The notes: generated by a model from the sequence alone, not told the origin. A stretch of DNA of 13,159 nt from Zelonia costaricensis (GCA_030849075.1 JASAOO010002904.1:1-13159); one strand, 5' to 3'. Shown: positions 1-8,505, numbered from the stretch's first letter. Numbers and translations: made by a program.

Positions 1-1
1 G

Positions 2-175
2 GACAAGCTGCAGAAGGCCGTGATGGAGTGCGGCCGCACGGAGTACCAGCAGGCCGCGGCCGCGAACAGCAGCAGCAGCAGCAACCCCGGCGAGCAGCAG
101 CAGCAGCAGCAGCAGCAGGGCGGCGAGCAGCAGCAGCAGCAGCAGCAGGGTGGCAGCAACGAGGAGAAGAAGTGA
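2..175 (+). CDS. mtHSP70: Mitochondrial HSP70, C-terminal end (partial)
   Basis: This is the 3' end of a gene that begins outside the window; 57 codons and a TGA stop (173-175) are visible. The segment starting DKLQKAVMECGRTEYQQAAA matches the last helix of the HSP70 lid subdomain in DnaK/mortalin-type chaperones. It is followed by five Ser (68-82), then Gly-Glu-Gln8-Gly and Gly-Glu-Gln7-Gly-Gly, and ends in EEKK. A Gln-rich tail is a trait of trypanosomatid mitochondrial HSP70 as I remember the family. The protein is an ATP-driven matrix chaperone for import, folding and Fe-S assembly, and in trypanosomatids it is also linked to kinetoplast DNA maintenance. No ATPase or substrate-binding domain lies in the window, so identity rests on the tail and on the start of a second mtHSP70 gene at the right edge. 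A cytosolic HSP70 is unlikely because there is no EEVD terminus. Confidence 0.87.
   Translation, partial: DKLQKAVMECGRTEYQQAAAANSSSSSNPGEQQQQQQQQGGEQQQQQQQGGSNEEKK
68..148 (+). repeat. CAG/AGC trinucleotide repeat coding Ser5, Gln8 and Gln7
   Basis: Three runs of one trinucleotide are present: five AGC codons (68-82), eight CAG codons (95-118) and seven CAG codons (128-148). Every Gln codon is CAG and every Ser codon in the run is AGC. The unit Gly-Glu-Gln(n)-Gly occurs twice (89-121 and 122-154), which indicates a tandem duplication of the tail. Such pure runs are expected to slip, so length is likely to differ between gene copies and strains. Confidence 0.9.
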
Positions 176-2439
176 CGGGCTGCTGCATCCTCATCTTCCG
201 CGTGCCTCGCGCTGCAGCGGCACTGCCCAGTTTTAGCACCATTCTCCTTGTGATTCCCGCCTGTCGGGGCGTGGTCGGGTTCACATTGGAAGGCCGGCGT
301 TGATCGCCGCGCTACCAGCTGGGCTGGTGCCATGGTCTCTCCTCGCTTGCAGGTCTGCCGTCGGCGTCGGTGGCAGGCGCGTTGGTCGGGTGAAGTTGTA
401 TTACTCACAGATTGCTCGTAATGTCCTTTCGTTGGTGTTTTCTCGCCTGATAATGCTGAGACGAGAGTTGGCTGTTGTGGTGTGTGTGTGTTTCAGTCAA
501 TGGGGACTCGCGGCTGTTTGACGCGTGTGCTGTTCCGTCAGGCGGCAAGGTGCTCGGTACGCCGGCTGAGTGAGTCGCCACTTCTCTTTCTGTCCCGTGT
601 GTCACGAGGAATTGGTCTATGACAGCACTGGCCAGGTTCCTTGCACGGTTCCATATTATCATGTTTGCTTAATGGCCTGAGAGGCTCTCGTAAGTGATGT
701 CGCGCTGGGTGTTGGTTTTGGTGCCTGAGTGCAGACTAGCGCTTCTCCTCTTCAAGTTGGCCTGCGTGGTCGTGGCGCTTCGCTTGTGCGGTTACTCCTT
801 CACAGAGAGAAATACAGAAGGAAGGTGCTAATGCGGTAGTGGCACCGCTTCAGACTCCGTGTTGAGGCAGGTCTGGTGGTCTTGTGTGTTTGTGTGTCAC
901 GGCCACGCATGCAATGGAGGCGAATGGCCGTCTATGATGAAAACTGCCGGAACTGTAAAACGCAGTAAGTACAAGAAACCGATGCCGGGTGCACGTCTAT
1001 CGGGGGCAGAGAACTGAGGTGGCGGCGAGGCATCCGGTACGCTGCTGACGTTCACGTTTCCGCTGCCGTTCGCGTTCTCTTGTTGTCAATGATCTGAGCC
1101 GCATATCGAGTCGGTGGGCGACCCTAAGCCGTGTTTTGCTCTCTGCCACCCTCGTCCCGCACCCGCTGCGAGACCCGCGCCCACTGTGTTTCCGCTTCAA
1201 CGCGCACAGCTGCGTTTGACACTGGTTAAGTGCTTCGCGGCTGTGTGCCCTTGAGATGCCCCCCCTCCCTTTTCCGGTTGTGTTTGTGGTCTCTGTTTGC
1301 TCTCCTGTGTGCGCCCCCCGTTTTTCCTGGGTACGCGGCCACTTTGGCTGCTCTCTCTCTCGTCTCGTCTTGTCTTCCTTTGCTTTCCGTTTTTGTTTTC
1401 GAGGTTGACTTCCACGTCCCCTCCCTCCCACCTCGTGCCGCCTCGTCGTTGTTTTGCTCGCACTCGCCGCGTCCCTTTTCACGCGCGCGGGCGATGACGG
1501 TGCACGGCTGGTCTGCCTGACCCGCTGCTGCCCCCATCCTCTCCGTGGCCTTCGCCTTCTCCGCCTGGTGGATGTGCCAGCATCCTTCGGGTTCTGTCAG
1601 TCCCCCGTGTCGTGGTGTCGCACACACTCGCCATCTGTTCAGTTTTTCTTTCTTTGTTTGTATTCCGCGTCCGCCGTTTTCTGTTTCTGTTTTTGCTTTA
1701 TCCGGAGCTGTCTCCCTGTGGTGAATCTGAAAAGGAAAAAAAGAAGAGGAGAGGACAAGTGCACGTTTACTGTTTTTGTTTTCTCGTTTTCGGACACTTG
1801 GAGAAGGTGGGGCGAGGGCACAAGAGAAGGTGCCCTCGGCGGCGGCGGCCTCTTCCTCACCTCTCTCTCCTCCTTCTATGCTGGTTGATCTCTCTCTCTT
1901 TACTGGATCACATTTTCAGGGAAGGGGAACCACAATAAAACACAAAGAGAAAAGAAAAGAAGAGAGTTTTACAGCTGACCGCAGTGAGGCAGAAGCGAGG
2001 CGGCAGCTTGTGCGTGAGGTGTTTCTCTCGACGCCTTACCGCACGTCGCGCACTTGCGGGGGGCGGGGGCGGCACTCGTACGGTGACCGGAGCAAGGGGT
2101 GCGGCGTTGCCTGCACAGGGCGGCCGGAGAGTGGGAGGGGATGGCGGAGGTGTGGGTGTCGATCCGTCCCCATCGCGCTGCTTCTCCTCCGTGTTCCTCT
2201 CCCTCTGCTCCCTCGCCTCCTGCATTGGCGGTGGTGGAGAGAGCGAAAGAGAAACAGCGTTGGAGTGGCGGCAGTAGCACGTGGCGATGCCGCGTCGGGA
2301 CAAGACGAGGCAGGAAGCGACCCGGCGAAGACCGCCGCGTCACTTTTCTCGTCCGTGTGCGTGCCTCTCTGTATGTGCCGCTCTGCTTCACCCCGTCACC
2401 CATCAACGCCCCCCTTTCTTTGGTTGCTGTACCTGCTGC

Positions 2440-2560
2440 GACCGACTGCGCCCCCCAAACGCACCTTGTCTGTCTCCATTCCAACTCAACCCTTACCACG
2501 CTTCATTTTTCCACCCCCTTCTACACACACACACACACACACGCACGCACGTTCACGAAG
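2440..2560 (+). promoter_or_regulatory. Polypyrimidine tract and spliced-leader acceptor for the AAA ATPase
   Basis: A pyrimidine-dominated run with almost no G ends in a CA repeat, and the first AG after it is at 2559-2560. I found no AG between about 2445 and 2558. Use of this AG gives a 33-nt 5' UTR without upstream ATG, directly before the ATG at 2594. An alternative acceptor at 1918-1919 would give a leader of about 670 nt carrying several upstream ATGs, so it is less attractive. The site is inferred from the trypanosomatid rule that splicing uses the first AG after the tract. Confidence 0.6.
2523..2542 (+). repeat. CA dinucleotide repeat upstream of the AAA ATPase
   Basis: Ten uninterrupted AC units are followed by the imperfect GCACGCAC. 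The repeat lies between the pyrimidine run and the likely splice acceptor at 2559-2560. Confidence 0.9.
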
Positions 2561-2593
2561 CTCCTGTCCCACTTCCTCTTCGACGCGCGGGTG

Positions 2594-5386
2594 ATGCCAG
2601 CCAAGAAGCGGCTGGTCCCGCCCATTCGACCCAACGCGGACGGAACGGGCTTTACGCGGCCCGGACGCGGCCCCACAGGACCCACGCGAGTCCGCTCTCC
2701 CGGGCCGCAGCGGCACAAAGCCCCCACCACATCCACAAGCAGCAGCCCCAGCAGCGCTGCATCTGGCGCATCAGCGACGGCGTCGTCGACGGCATCGCGA
2801 GCGTCCAGCGCTGCGGCTGCCGCCATCCCGTCTCGCGGCGAGCGGGAGCAACCGGCAGCGGCTCGCGACGCCCGACGTGCCCACCTCTCCGCCCTGGCGC
2901 CGCCTGGCCGCTCGTTCCGCGGAGCCGATCTAGATGGCCTCACCAGCGCAGCCCTGGAGCCGCCGCCCTCGTCCTCGCCGCACCACCCGACGTCGTCTAC
3001 CGTGCCCGCCGCGTGCGCCTCGACGCCTGCAGGCACCGCCCGCGTAGAAGCAGCGTCCTCCACGGCGTCCGCCGACGCCGCACGTCCCCCTGCAGATGCA
3101 CCGGGCAAGTCGGCGGCGCCCCCCAAAGGCGAGGCCAAGGCACCGCTGCAGGCCGTCTCGTCTGCAGCTAGAATCACCGTGAGCGTCGCCGTGGACGCCG
3201 CCCTCGGCCCCAGCGAGTGCAGTGTGGCACCCCGTGCGATGCACCGCCTTGGTTTGCAGTGCGGGCACCTCGTGTACCTCTCGACCACGCACGGGGCGCT
3301 GGTGGCGGAGGTGCGAGCGGCGCGCGGGTCTGCGACCGCGACCGACCGGCTCCTCGTGAACAGCGACGCAGCCGGGCTGCTGGTGGAGTTGTCCGCCGTC
3401 GCGCTGCGCGCGGTGGCCCTTCCCGCGCGCGGACTGCCGACAGTCCGCTGCGTCACACTAACGCTCACCCCCCCAGAAGGGGCACGCGATGGCCTACTCG
3501 ACGAGAAGGTGGGAGTGGTGCCTGCGCTGGCCGCCACCACGGCGTGGCTCGCTGCGTTCCGGCGCGTGCTGCACCACAAGATCGCCTACACCCACCTGCG
3601 CACCACGCAACGAGTGCTCACCCACCGCGTCGCGCTAGAGGTGACAACGCTTGTCCTCGACGCCGAGGAGGGCGGCTCGGCTGCTGGTGCTGCGGGGGCC
3701 GAGACGATGCCGGCGTGGGGCCTCGTGACGGATGCGACAGAGGTGCGACTCTGCGCAGGAGGCCGTGTGGCCCCCGTCTCGGGTGCCGTGGAGAGCGACC
3801 TCACGGGCGCTGCGGCCGCACCGCCAACGGGGTTCACGTGCACGCTTGTGGTTGGCGAAGTCGGGGTGGGCAAGACCCGCTGGCTTACCCAGCACGCGGC
3901 TGCTCTGTCGGGTCGACACGTGGAGTGGGTGGCGGTCGAGCAGCTTCCGCAGGGCGAGGGCAGCGAGGTGGGCACGGCGACGGCGCTTCGCGAGGTGCTT
4001 GAACGGGCGCGGCACTCTGCGCCCGCGACGGTGCTCATCGACGACCTGCACCTCTTGTGCGCGAAGGAAACCTCGTCGGCCGGCTCGCGCTGGGCGATGT
4101 CTCTGCTGTCGCACGCCTTGGCAGAGGAGCTTCTCGACATGCAGGACCGCTCCGTCGGCGTCCATGTGGTGGCCAGCGCGCCGGCGCTGGAAAGCCTCGA
4201 CGCGTGCCTCACGGGTGCGGCCCTGTTTAGCTGCGACGTCGTGCGCCTGGAGATGCCGGCAAACACGGAGGAGCGGCTCCGGTGTCTGCGCAGCTGCTTA
4301 GCGGAGCAGTGCGGCACCGGGTATGCAGCGTCTGCCGGCGGAAGCGTCGGCGCGGCTCCTGCACTGAGTGAGGCATGTCTGCTCGAGGTGGCGGAGCGGG
4401 CCCACGGCTTTACGCAGCGCGACGTGCACCGGCTTGTCGAGACGTCTGTGGTGCGCGCCTTCCAGAGTCGCCAGTCCACCCACGTGACGGACGACGACCT
4501 GCGGGCCGCCGCCGCTGTCGTCCACCCGTCGTCGCTGAAGCGGTTTGAGGTTTGTGTGCCAAACGTCGCGTGGGCGGACATCGGCGGCAGCGCGGCGGCG
4601 AAGCAGACCCTGTGTGACGTGGTGGAGTGGTGCCTTGGGAAGCAGCGCTGGATCTTCACGGAGTTCAACCTGACACCCCCCAAAGGCGTGCTGCTTTACG
4701 GCCCGCCGGGCTGCAGCAAGACGATGTTGGCCAAGGCGCTGGCAAACGAGAGCCACATGAACTTCATCTCCGTCAAGGGGCCGGAGGTGTTCTCGAAGTG
4801 GGTCGGGGACAGCGAGAAGGCGGTGCGCGACATCTTCGAGCGGGCCCGCGCGGCGAGCCCGTGCGTCGTCTTCATCGACGAGCTGGACGGCATGTGCGGC
4901 CACCGCGGCCGCGGCGGCGTCTCCGACCGCGTCATCTCGCAGTTCCTCACTGAGCTGGACGGGCTGCCGGCCGCCTTCAAGGAAAAGAAGAACGCCCTCA
5001 TCTTTGTGGCGGCGACAAACCGGCCAGACAGCATCGACGGCGCGGTGCTGCGTCCTGGCCGCATCGACCGGCGCGTTTACGTCGGCCTGCCCACGCTGCC
5101 AGAGCGCACCGCGATTGCCGAGATCCAGTTCAGGCGCCTGCCCGTCGCTCCGGAGCTGACGGCCGCCTACGTGGCAGAGGGGACAGAGGGCTACACCGGT
5201 GCCGAGGTCGTGGCTGTGGTGAAGGAGGCCGCCTTCCACGCCATCACCGCCGACGCGCGAGCCGCGTGTGTGACGCTCGCGGATGTCGATGCGGCGCTGC
5301 TGAAGGTGCGGCCCCGCATCAGCGCCGCTGACGTGGAGTGGTATCGGCACTGGCCGCACAACAGCAAGGCGACCGCTGCGTCTTGA
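2594..5386 (+). CDS. AFG2: Afg2/Drg1 (SPATA5)-type tandem AAA+ ATPase
   Basis: Protein of 930 aa. Residues 1-190 are Ala/Ser/Pro-rich low complexity with a basic PAKKRL start. Residues 194-295 resemble the CDC48-type N domain. D1 (about 400-590) has Walker A GEVGVGKT (421-428) but Walker B reads VLIDD (480-484), and it lacks the usual pore loop and arginine-finger segment. D2 (about 655-905) is canonical: AWADIGG (659-665), Walker A GPPGCSKT (703-710), pore-loop KWVGDSE (Trp736), Walker B VVFIDE (758-763), sensor-1 Asn809 and arginine fingers in LRPGRIDRR (819-827). GPPGCSKT is the hallmark of Afg2/SPATA5. The C-terminal RISAADVEWY also fits that family. Yeast Drg1 strips Rlp24 from cytoplasmic pre-60S ribosomes; human AFG2A/AFG2B act together. 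Orthology to AFG2A versus AFG2B is open, and a generic CDC48-like label is possible. The start was chosen because of the splice acceptor 33 nt upstream and G at -3; the frame stays open 165 codons further upstream. Confidence 0.93.
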   Translation: MPAKKRLVPPIRPNADGTGFTRPGRGPTGPTRVRSPGPQRHKAPTTSTSSSPSSAASGASATASSTASRASSAAAAAIPSRGEREQPAAARDARRAHLSALAPPGRSFRGADLDGLTSAALEPPPSSSPHHPTSSTVPAACASTPAGTARVEAASSTASADAARPPADAPGKSAAPPKGEAKAPLQAVSSAARITVSVAVDAALGPSECSVAPRAMHRLGLQCGHLVYLSTTHGALVAEVRAARGSATATDRLLVNSDAAGLLVELSAVALRAVALPARGLPTVRCVTLTLTPPEGARDGLLDEKVGVVPALAATTAWLAAFRRVLHHKIAYTHLRTTQRVLTHRVALEVTTLVLDAEEGGSAAGAAGAETMPAWGLVTDATEVRLCAGGRVAPVSGAVESDLTGAAAAPPTGFTCTLVVGEVGVGKTRWLTQHAAALSGRHVEWVAVEQLPQGEGSEVGTATALREVLERARHSAPATVLIDDLHLLCAKETSSAGSRWAMSLLSHALAEELLDMQDRSVGVHVVASAPALESLDACLTGAALFSCDVVRLEMPANTEERLRCLRSCLAEQCGTGYAASAGGSVGAAPALSEACLLEVAERAHGFTQRDVHRLVETSVVRAFQSRQSTHVTDDDLRAAAAVVHPSSLKRFEVCVPNVAWADIGGSAAAKQTLCDVVEWCLGKQRWIFTEFNLTPPKGVLLYGPPGCSKTMLAKALANESHMNFISVKGPEVFSKWVGDSEKAVRDIFERARAASPCVVFIDELDGMCGHRGRGGVSDRVISQFLTELDGLPAAFKEKKNALIFVAATNRPDSIDGAVLRPGRIDRRVYVGLPTLPERTAIAEIQFRRLPVAPELTAAYVAEGTEGYTGAEVVAVVKEAAFHAITADARAACVTLADVDAALLKVRPRISAADVEWYRHWPHNSKATAAS

Positions 5387-6055
5387 AAGAGGTGCTTCGC
5401 GCCTGCGTGGCTGTGCTCGTGCGCCCTATTCCCTTTTCACGCGTGCGCCTGCTGCAGCAACGGAGTCCAGTCCCACGTAGCTGTCTGGGGTGCGCGGCGC
5501 AAGACATGGAGTTCACCGTAGTTTCCGAGTAAGAGCCACCGCATCACCCCCCCCCCTCCCCCAAGCCTTCCCTACAACTCCTCGCGACCTCTTCCTCTGT
5601 GAGGTGAGGCGCCGGGTCGGTGCGTGAGTGCTCAGCAACCGATAAACAAGCAAGGAGAAGAAAGAGCGACTGCTCAACCGCGTTACTGTGCTGACAAGAA
5701 GGCAGCAGACTCCGCTGCACGGCTTCCGTGTGCCTTGCTCGATTGCGCATACTCAATGCGCCTTGAGCTGCAAGATGCGTCACACGGAGTCCGCTCGAGT
5801 GTTTGGCTTCAAGGAGCACCGTGAGACGGGCTCCTCCGCAGTTGGCGACGGTGGAGCCATACCCTTCCAGCGGTACCGTTCATGAGTTGCCGAGGTGCTC
5901 ACCAGGCATCCGAACTTTTTCTTTCCTCGCTTGCACATCGCTGTTCACATCCAAGGTGGCTGAGACGACGTTGCACAGCCTCGGTTCACTTGCTTCCTTC
6001 TTCGTTATTCACCGATCCCTCCCCCCCTCCCCCCGCCCACACACACTGGGGCGTC
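5387..6055 (+). other. Spacer between AAA ATPase and membrane-protein gene
   Basis: This 669-nt stretch holds no convincing gene. A run of ten C (5547-5556) followed by TCCCCC lies about 160 nt after the ATPase stop. The ATPase poly(A) site probably lies between here and the tract at 5917. The frame of the next gene is open back to about 5882 but without codon bias. Confidence 0.65.
5917..5955 (+). promoter_or_regulatory. Polypyrimidine tract and spliced-leader acceptor for the membrane-protein gene
   Basis: The tract CTTTTTCTTTCCTCGCTTGC is followed by the first AG at 5954-5955, with none between. This predicts a 100-nt 5' UTR for the ATG at 6056. A second C-rich tract (about 6017-6038) has no AG before the ATG, so it cannot be an acceptor for this start. 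Confidence 0.6.
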
Positions 6056-6706
6056 ATGTCTTACATCTCGTACCCATCAGTAGCGACGTCGCGGCGCAAG
6101 TCTGACGACGCGGTCGATGCATTTGGCGAGTACTCGACCTACCGCCGCTTCATTCGGACGGTGCTGTGCGGAGTCCTCTTCGCCACCCCGCTCTGCGTCA
6201 CCGCGCCGCTCTCCCCGCTGCTGAAGCTCTCGCAGACGCAGGAGAACAAGAAGTCGATCATTCCGCGCATGATGAGCGACTTCTTCTACGTGAACTTCAT
6301 CGCGAGCGCCGCGGCGTACTGGGTGCTGGTGGAGCCGTTCATTCCCAACCCCAAGGGGCGAGAGGGCTTCCTGCCATACCTCGGCCCACTCACGGCCCAA
6401 ATTCCAGCGTTGAGCTGCCTCGTCGGGTCGCACCTGTTTTACCCAGGCCTCTGGGCCATCGTGAACGAGCCGACGTGGAAGCTGCGCCGGCGCGAGTTTG
6501 TGAGGCTGAACGTGAAGTGCTTCTTTGCGTTTGGGCAGGTGCACGTGCCGGTTGCCGTCGGCCTCGGCGCGGCGGTTGGCCTCCTGCTGTACCCTGCCAA
6601 GTTCCTGAAGCTTCGGGCCCAGCACCGGCAGGCGGCGCAGGCTGCGGCGACGGCACCAGCGACGGGGGTAACTACGTCGCAGCAAGGCGCTTCTGCCGCT
6701 CTGTGA
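6056..6706 (+). CDS. Predicted multi-span membrane protein, unknown function
   Basis: Protein of 216 aa that I do not recognise. The N-terminus (1-33) is polar, basic and Ser/Tyr-rich (SRRKSDD near 12-18). Four hydrophobic segments can be picked out: about 35-57, 76-96, 112-136 and 155-182. Loops carry PNPKGREGF (97-105) and a basic WKLRRREF (141-148). The tail (185-216) is Ala/Gln/Thr-rich and looks disordered. Third positions are strongly G/C, unlike the spacers, which supports coding. The ATG at 6056 has G at -3 and lies 100 nt after the best acceptor; the in-frame region upstream of 5956 would not be in the mRNA. There is no clear cleavable signal peptide. A mitochondrial inner-membrane protein or respiratory accessory subunit is conceivable but only a guess; I see no Mpv17, TIM17/22/23 or carrier signature. 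Confidence 0.85.
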   Translation: MSYISYPSVATSRRKSDDAVDAFGEYSTYRRFIRTVLCGVLFATPLCVTAPLSPLLKLSQTQENKKSIIPRMMSDFFYVNFIASAAAYWVLVEPFIPNPKGREGFLPYLGPLTAQIPALSCLVGSHLFYPGLWAIVNEPTWKLRRREFVRLNVKCFFAFGQVHVPVAVGLGAAVGLLLYPAKFLKLRAQHRQAAQAAATAPATGVTTSQQGASAAL

Positions 6707-7449
6707 CTTTGTGCGCGCATGCAGCGCAGGCCACGCGCGCCGCTTGCGCCGGTGTTGTGCGTCTCTCGTCGCTGCGACGCACAGAAGCAAGACGGCTGGC
6801 AGAGGGAGGAGGACGCCCCGCTGTCACCCCGCGGCGCTGCTCGCCCCTGTGCTCTGTGCGCTTGAAAGCGCGCTTTTGGCGGTATGGGCGACTTCAACTG
6901 TCTGCTGCTCCAGTTGTCGCTGTTGTTGTTCACACACACACACAAAGACACCGGTACACACAAACACCAAACACCCAGACCGAAGGGACGAACGGGAAGG
7001 AGGATCTCAAACAGGACACGCGTCTTATTTGGAGCGACGAGACGGCTGCGCTCAGCACTGGCGTTGCATCACGCGGTGCACCCTCCACTTCCGGGGTGCG
7101 CGGCTTCTCTGAGTCGCTTTCTCGCCTTCTCCACTCCCCTCCCTCTCCCCCCCGTCCCACACACACGCCGCCGCGGGCTCCTTTCGCCACCACTTCTCCC
7201 AATGCCTGCATCGACGTACTCCACCATCGTCTCGCTCACCTGCATTCCCTTCCACCGCTGCGAAACTCCGTCACGGGGCTCGATTCTGTGCAGTTCACGT
7301 GTCGCCAGAAGCGCAGCGTGCATTGCCTCGCGGTACCGCCTTGCTACTCGCTCCGTAGCCCCCCTCAACGGCACATCTGCTGCCACGTCGCAGCATCGGC
7401 ACATCAACAACACACACTCCAAACAACTACAACAGCCACGCTGCGGAGG
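6707..7449 (+). other. Spacer between membrane-protein and propeller genes
   Basis: This 743-nt stretch has no supported gene. It contains a CA repeat (6931-6944), an A-rich patch (about 6945-6975) suited to a 3' UTR, and a C/T tract from about 7115. The frame of the downstream gene happens to stay open through the spacer, but it crosses the CA repeat and the splice signals and does not look coding. Confidence 0.65.
7115..7293 (+). promoter_or_regulatory. Polypyrimidine tract and spliced-leader acceptor for the propeller gene
   Basis: A strong C/T tract (about 7115-7158) and further pyrimidine-rich sequence run without any AG until 7292-7293. Use of this AG gives a 156-nt 5' UTR with no upstream ATG before the start at 7450. 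An ATG at 7202 lies before the acceptor and would be removed. Confidence 0.55.
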
Positions 7450-8505
7450 ATGTGCGACACGTACGAGCCGCCTGCCAAGACGGCGTGCCGGCTGGAGGTG
7501 GTTGGGAGGGTCTCATCCATCCGCTACGACGCCGCCACCGCGTCGTGCCTCGTCTCGACGGTGCTCAACGGCACCCACATCTTTAACCTCGACGATGAGT
7601 TCTACGGCGCCAACCTGGCCTCCGGACTGTCGGCCAGCAGCGTGGAGAGCTACCCCTACCGCATCATGGGCGACGAGCCCCTCATGTCCGCCTGCTTCTT
7701 CAACGCAGGCCAGTTCTTCGCCGTCGGCGCGTCGTCCGGCAGTGTCACGGTTGTGTCCCGGCGCTCGCGCGCTCTGACGTCGTGCTACACCGCCCCCGAC
7801 GCGCTGCCCATTCGGTCGCTGTCGGAGATTGCGGGGCTGCCTAGCTGCCTGCTCACGTGCACCGACCACGGCGCGGCTGTGATCGACGTGGAGCGGTCGC
7901 AGCTTCGCGCCACCCTGGAGAACCCCGCACCGGGCCGCGCCGTCGCGGCCGCGCCCCTGCACCCGCACACGTTCGCGGTCGCAACCTACGATGGCAAGGT
8001 GCTCCTGTACGACACGCGTTACCGCAGCGCGCCCAGCTCGGTGCTCTCGCTGCCCGACCAGATCACGTGCCTCGCCACCGCGCCGGACACGTCGGAGGTG
8101 TGCGTCGGCACCGTCGCCGGGCGCGTCTTTACGCTGCGCTGCACGGAGGGGCCGCAGCGGGAGCAGGCGTTCGGCATGAGCACGCGGCGGTCGCCCGTGC
8201 GATGCGTCGCGATGGAGCGGGGCCGCATCGCTGCCGGGGACCTTGCCGGCCGCCTCGCTCTCATCGACACGGCCGACGTGCCGGACCCGACCGTGTACTG
8301 GTCGGCTGAGACGCTGCTTCGGCCGCCGCGGCAGAGCGGCGGCACTGGCGCCTCGGACGGGCACGGCGGGTTCAGTGCGGGGGCCGCCTCGGTGTTGGCC
8401 GCCGAGACGGAGGTGACGGCGGTGGCGCTGGCGCAGGGCACGGCGTGGATGTCTTTCTGCGCCCCGAACTGCGGCACCTCACAGGTGGTCGCCGTCCCCG
8501 CGTGA
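7450..8505 (+). CDS. WD40-like beta-propeller protein, unknown function
   Basis: Protein of 351 aa made almost wholly of short beta-strand-like blades. The clearest WD-type strands are GSVTVVSRR (97-105), DGKVLLYDTR (181-190), GRVFTLR (224-230) and GRLALIDT (267-274), each preceded by a hydrophobic strand and a small-residue turn such as CVGTVAG. About six or seven blades could fit. The canonical GH and WD dipeptides are largely missing, so the family match is weak. A Gly/Ser-rich loop (295-312) sits before the last blade. Length and single-domain layout are compatible with a scaffold subunit such as a small nucleoporin or complex adaptor, but I cannot name an orthologue. The ATG at 7450 has A at -3 and is the first ATG after the likely acceptor. 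Codon bias is strong. Confidence 0.85.
   Translation: MCDTYEPPAKTACRLEVVGRVSSIRYDAATASCLVSTVLNGTHIFNLDDEFYGANLASGLSASSVESYPYRIMGDEPLMSACFFNAGQFFAVGASSGSVTVVSRRSRALTSCYTAPDALPIRSLSEIAGLPSCLLTCTDHGAAVIDVERSQLRATLENPAPGRAVAAAPLHPHTFAVATYDGKVLLYDTRYRSAPSSVLSLPDQITCLATAPDTSEVCVGTVAGRVFTLRCTEGPQREQAFGMSTRRSPVRCVAMERGRIAAGDLAGRLALIDTADVPDPTVYWSAETLLRPPRQSGGTGASDGHGGFSAGAASVLAAETEVTAVALAQGTAWMSFCAPNCGTSQVVAVPA

Larger units (their letters stand above)
176..2593 (+). other. Spacer: mtHSP70 3' UTR and AFG2-like 5' flank
   Basis: This 2.4-kb stretch has no frame with trypanosomatid-like codon bias or a recognisable product. About 176-1200 is of mixed composition and probably carries the mtHSP70 3' UTR and poly(A) sites. 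From about 1250 the + strand becomes pyrimidine-rich in repeated blocks (about 1350-1401, 1643-1700, 1858-1917 and 2440-2521). Each is followed by a plausible splice acceptor AG (1402-1403, 1706-1707, 1918-1919, 2559-2560). Purine-rich patches follow two of them (about 1728-1758 and 1930-1965). Open frames such as 1776-2594 and 997-1482 (minus) cross these tracts and look like chance. Confidence 0.7.

Noticed and set aside
934..1017. Possible C/D box snoRNA (ATGATGA at 934-940, CTGA at 1014-1017)
   Set aside because: The flanking bases do not form a good terminal stem, and I saw no convincing C'/D' pair; the boxes are short enough to occur by chance.
2099..2593. In-frame upstream extension of the AAA ATPase by 165 codons
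   Set aside because: It begins at a GTG, crosses polypyrimidine and CA repeats and the likely splice acceptor at 2559-2560, and lacks codon bias.
1776..2594. 272-codon + strand frame in the first spacer
   Set aside because: It spans the acceptor at 1918-1919 and the CA repeat, its codon use is unbiased, and its product is Arg/Ser/Pro low complexity.
2521..3579. 352-codon minus-strand frame opposite the AAA ATPase N-terminus
   Set aside because: Antisense shadow of the Ala/Ser/Pro-rich coding region; it ends in the CA repeat read as Cys-Val.
6166..7449. In-frame upstream extension of the propeller gene
   Set aside because: It overlaps the membrane-protein gene in another frame and then passes through CA repeats and the acceptor at 7292-7293.
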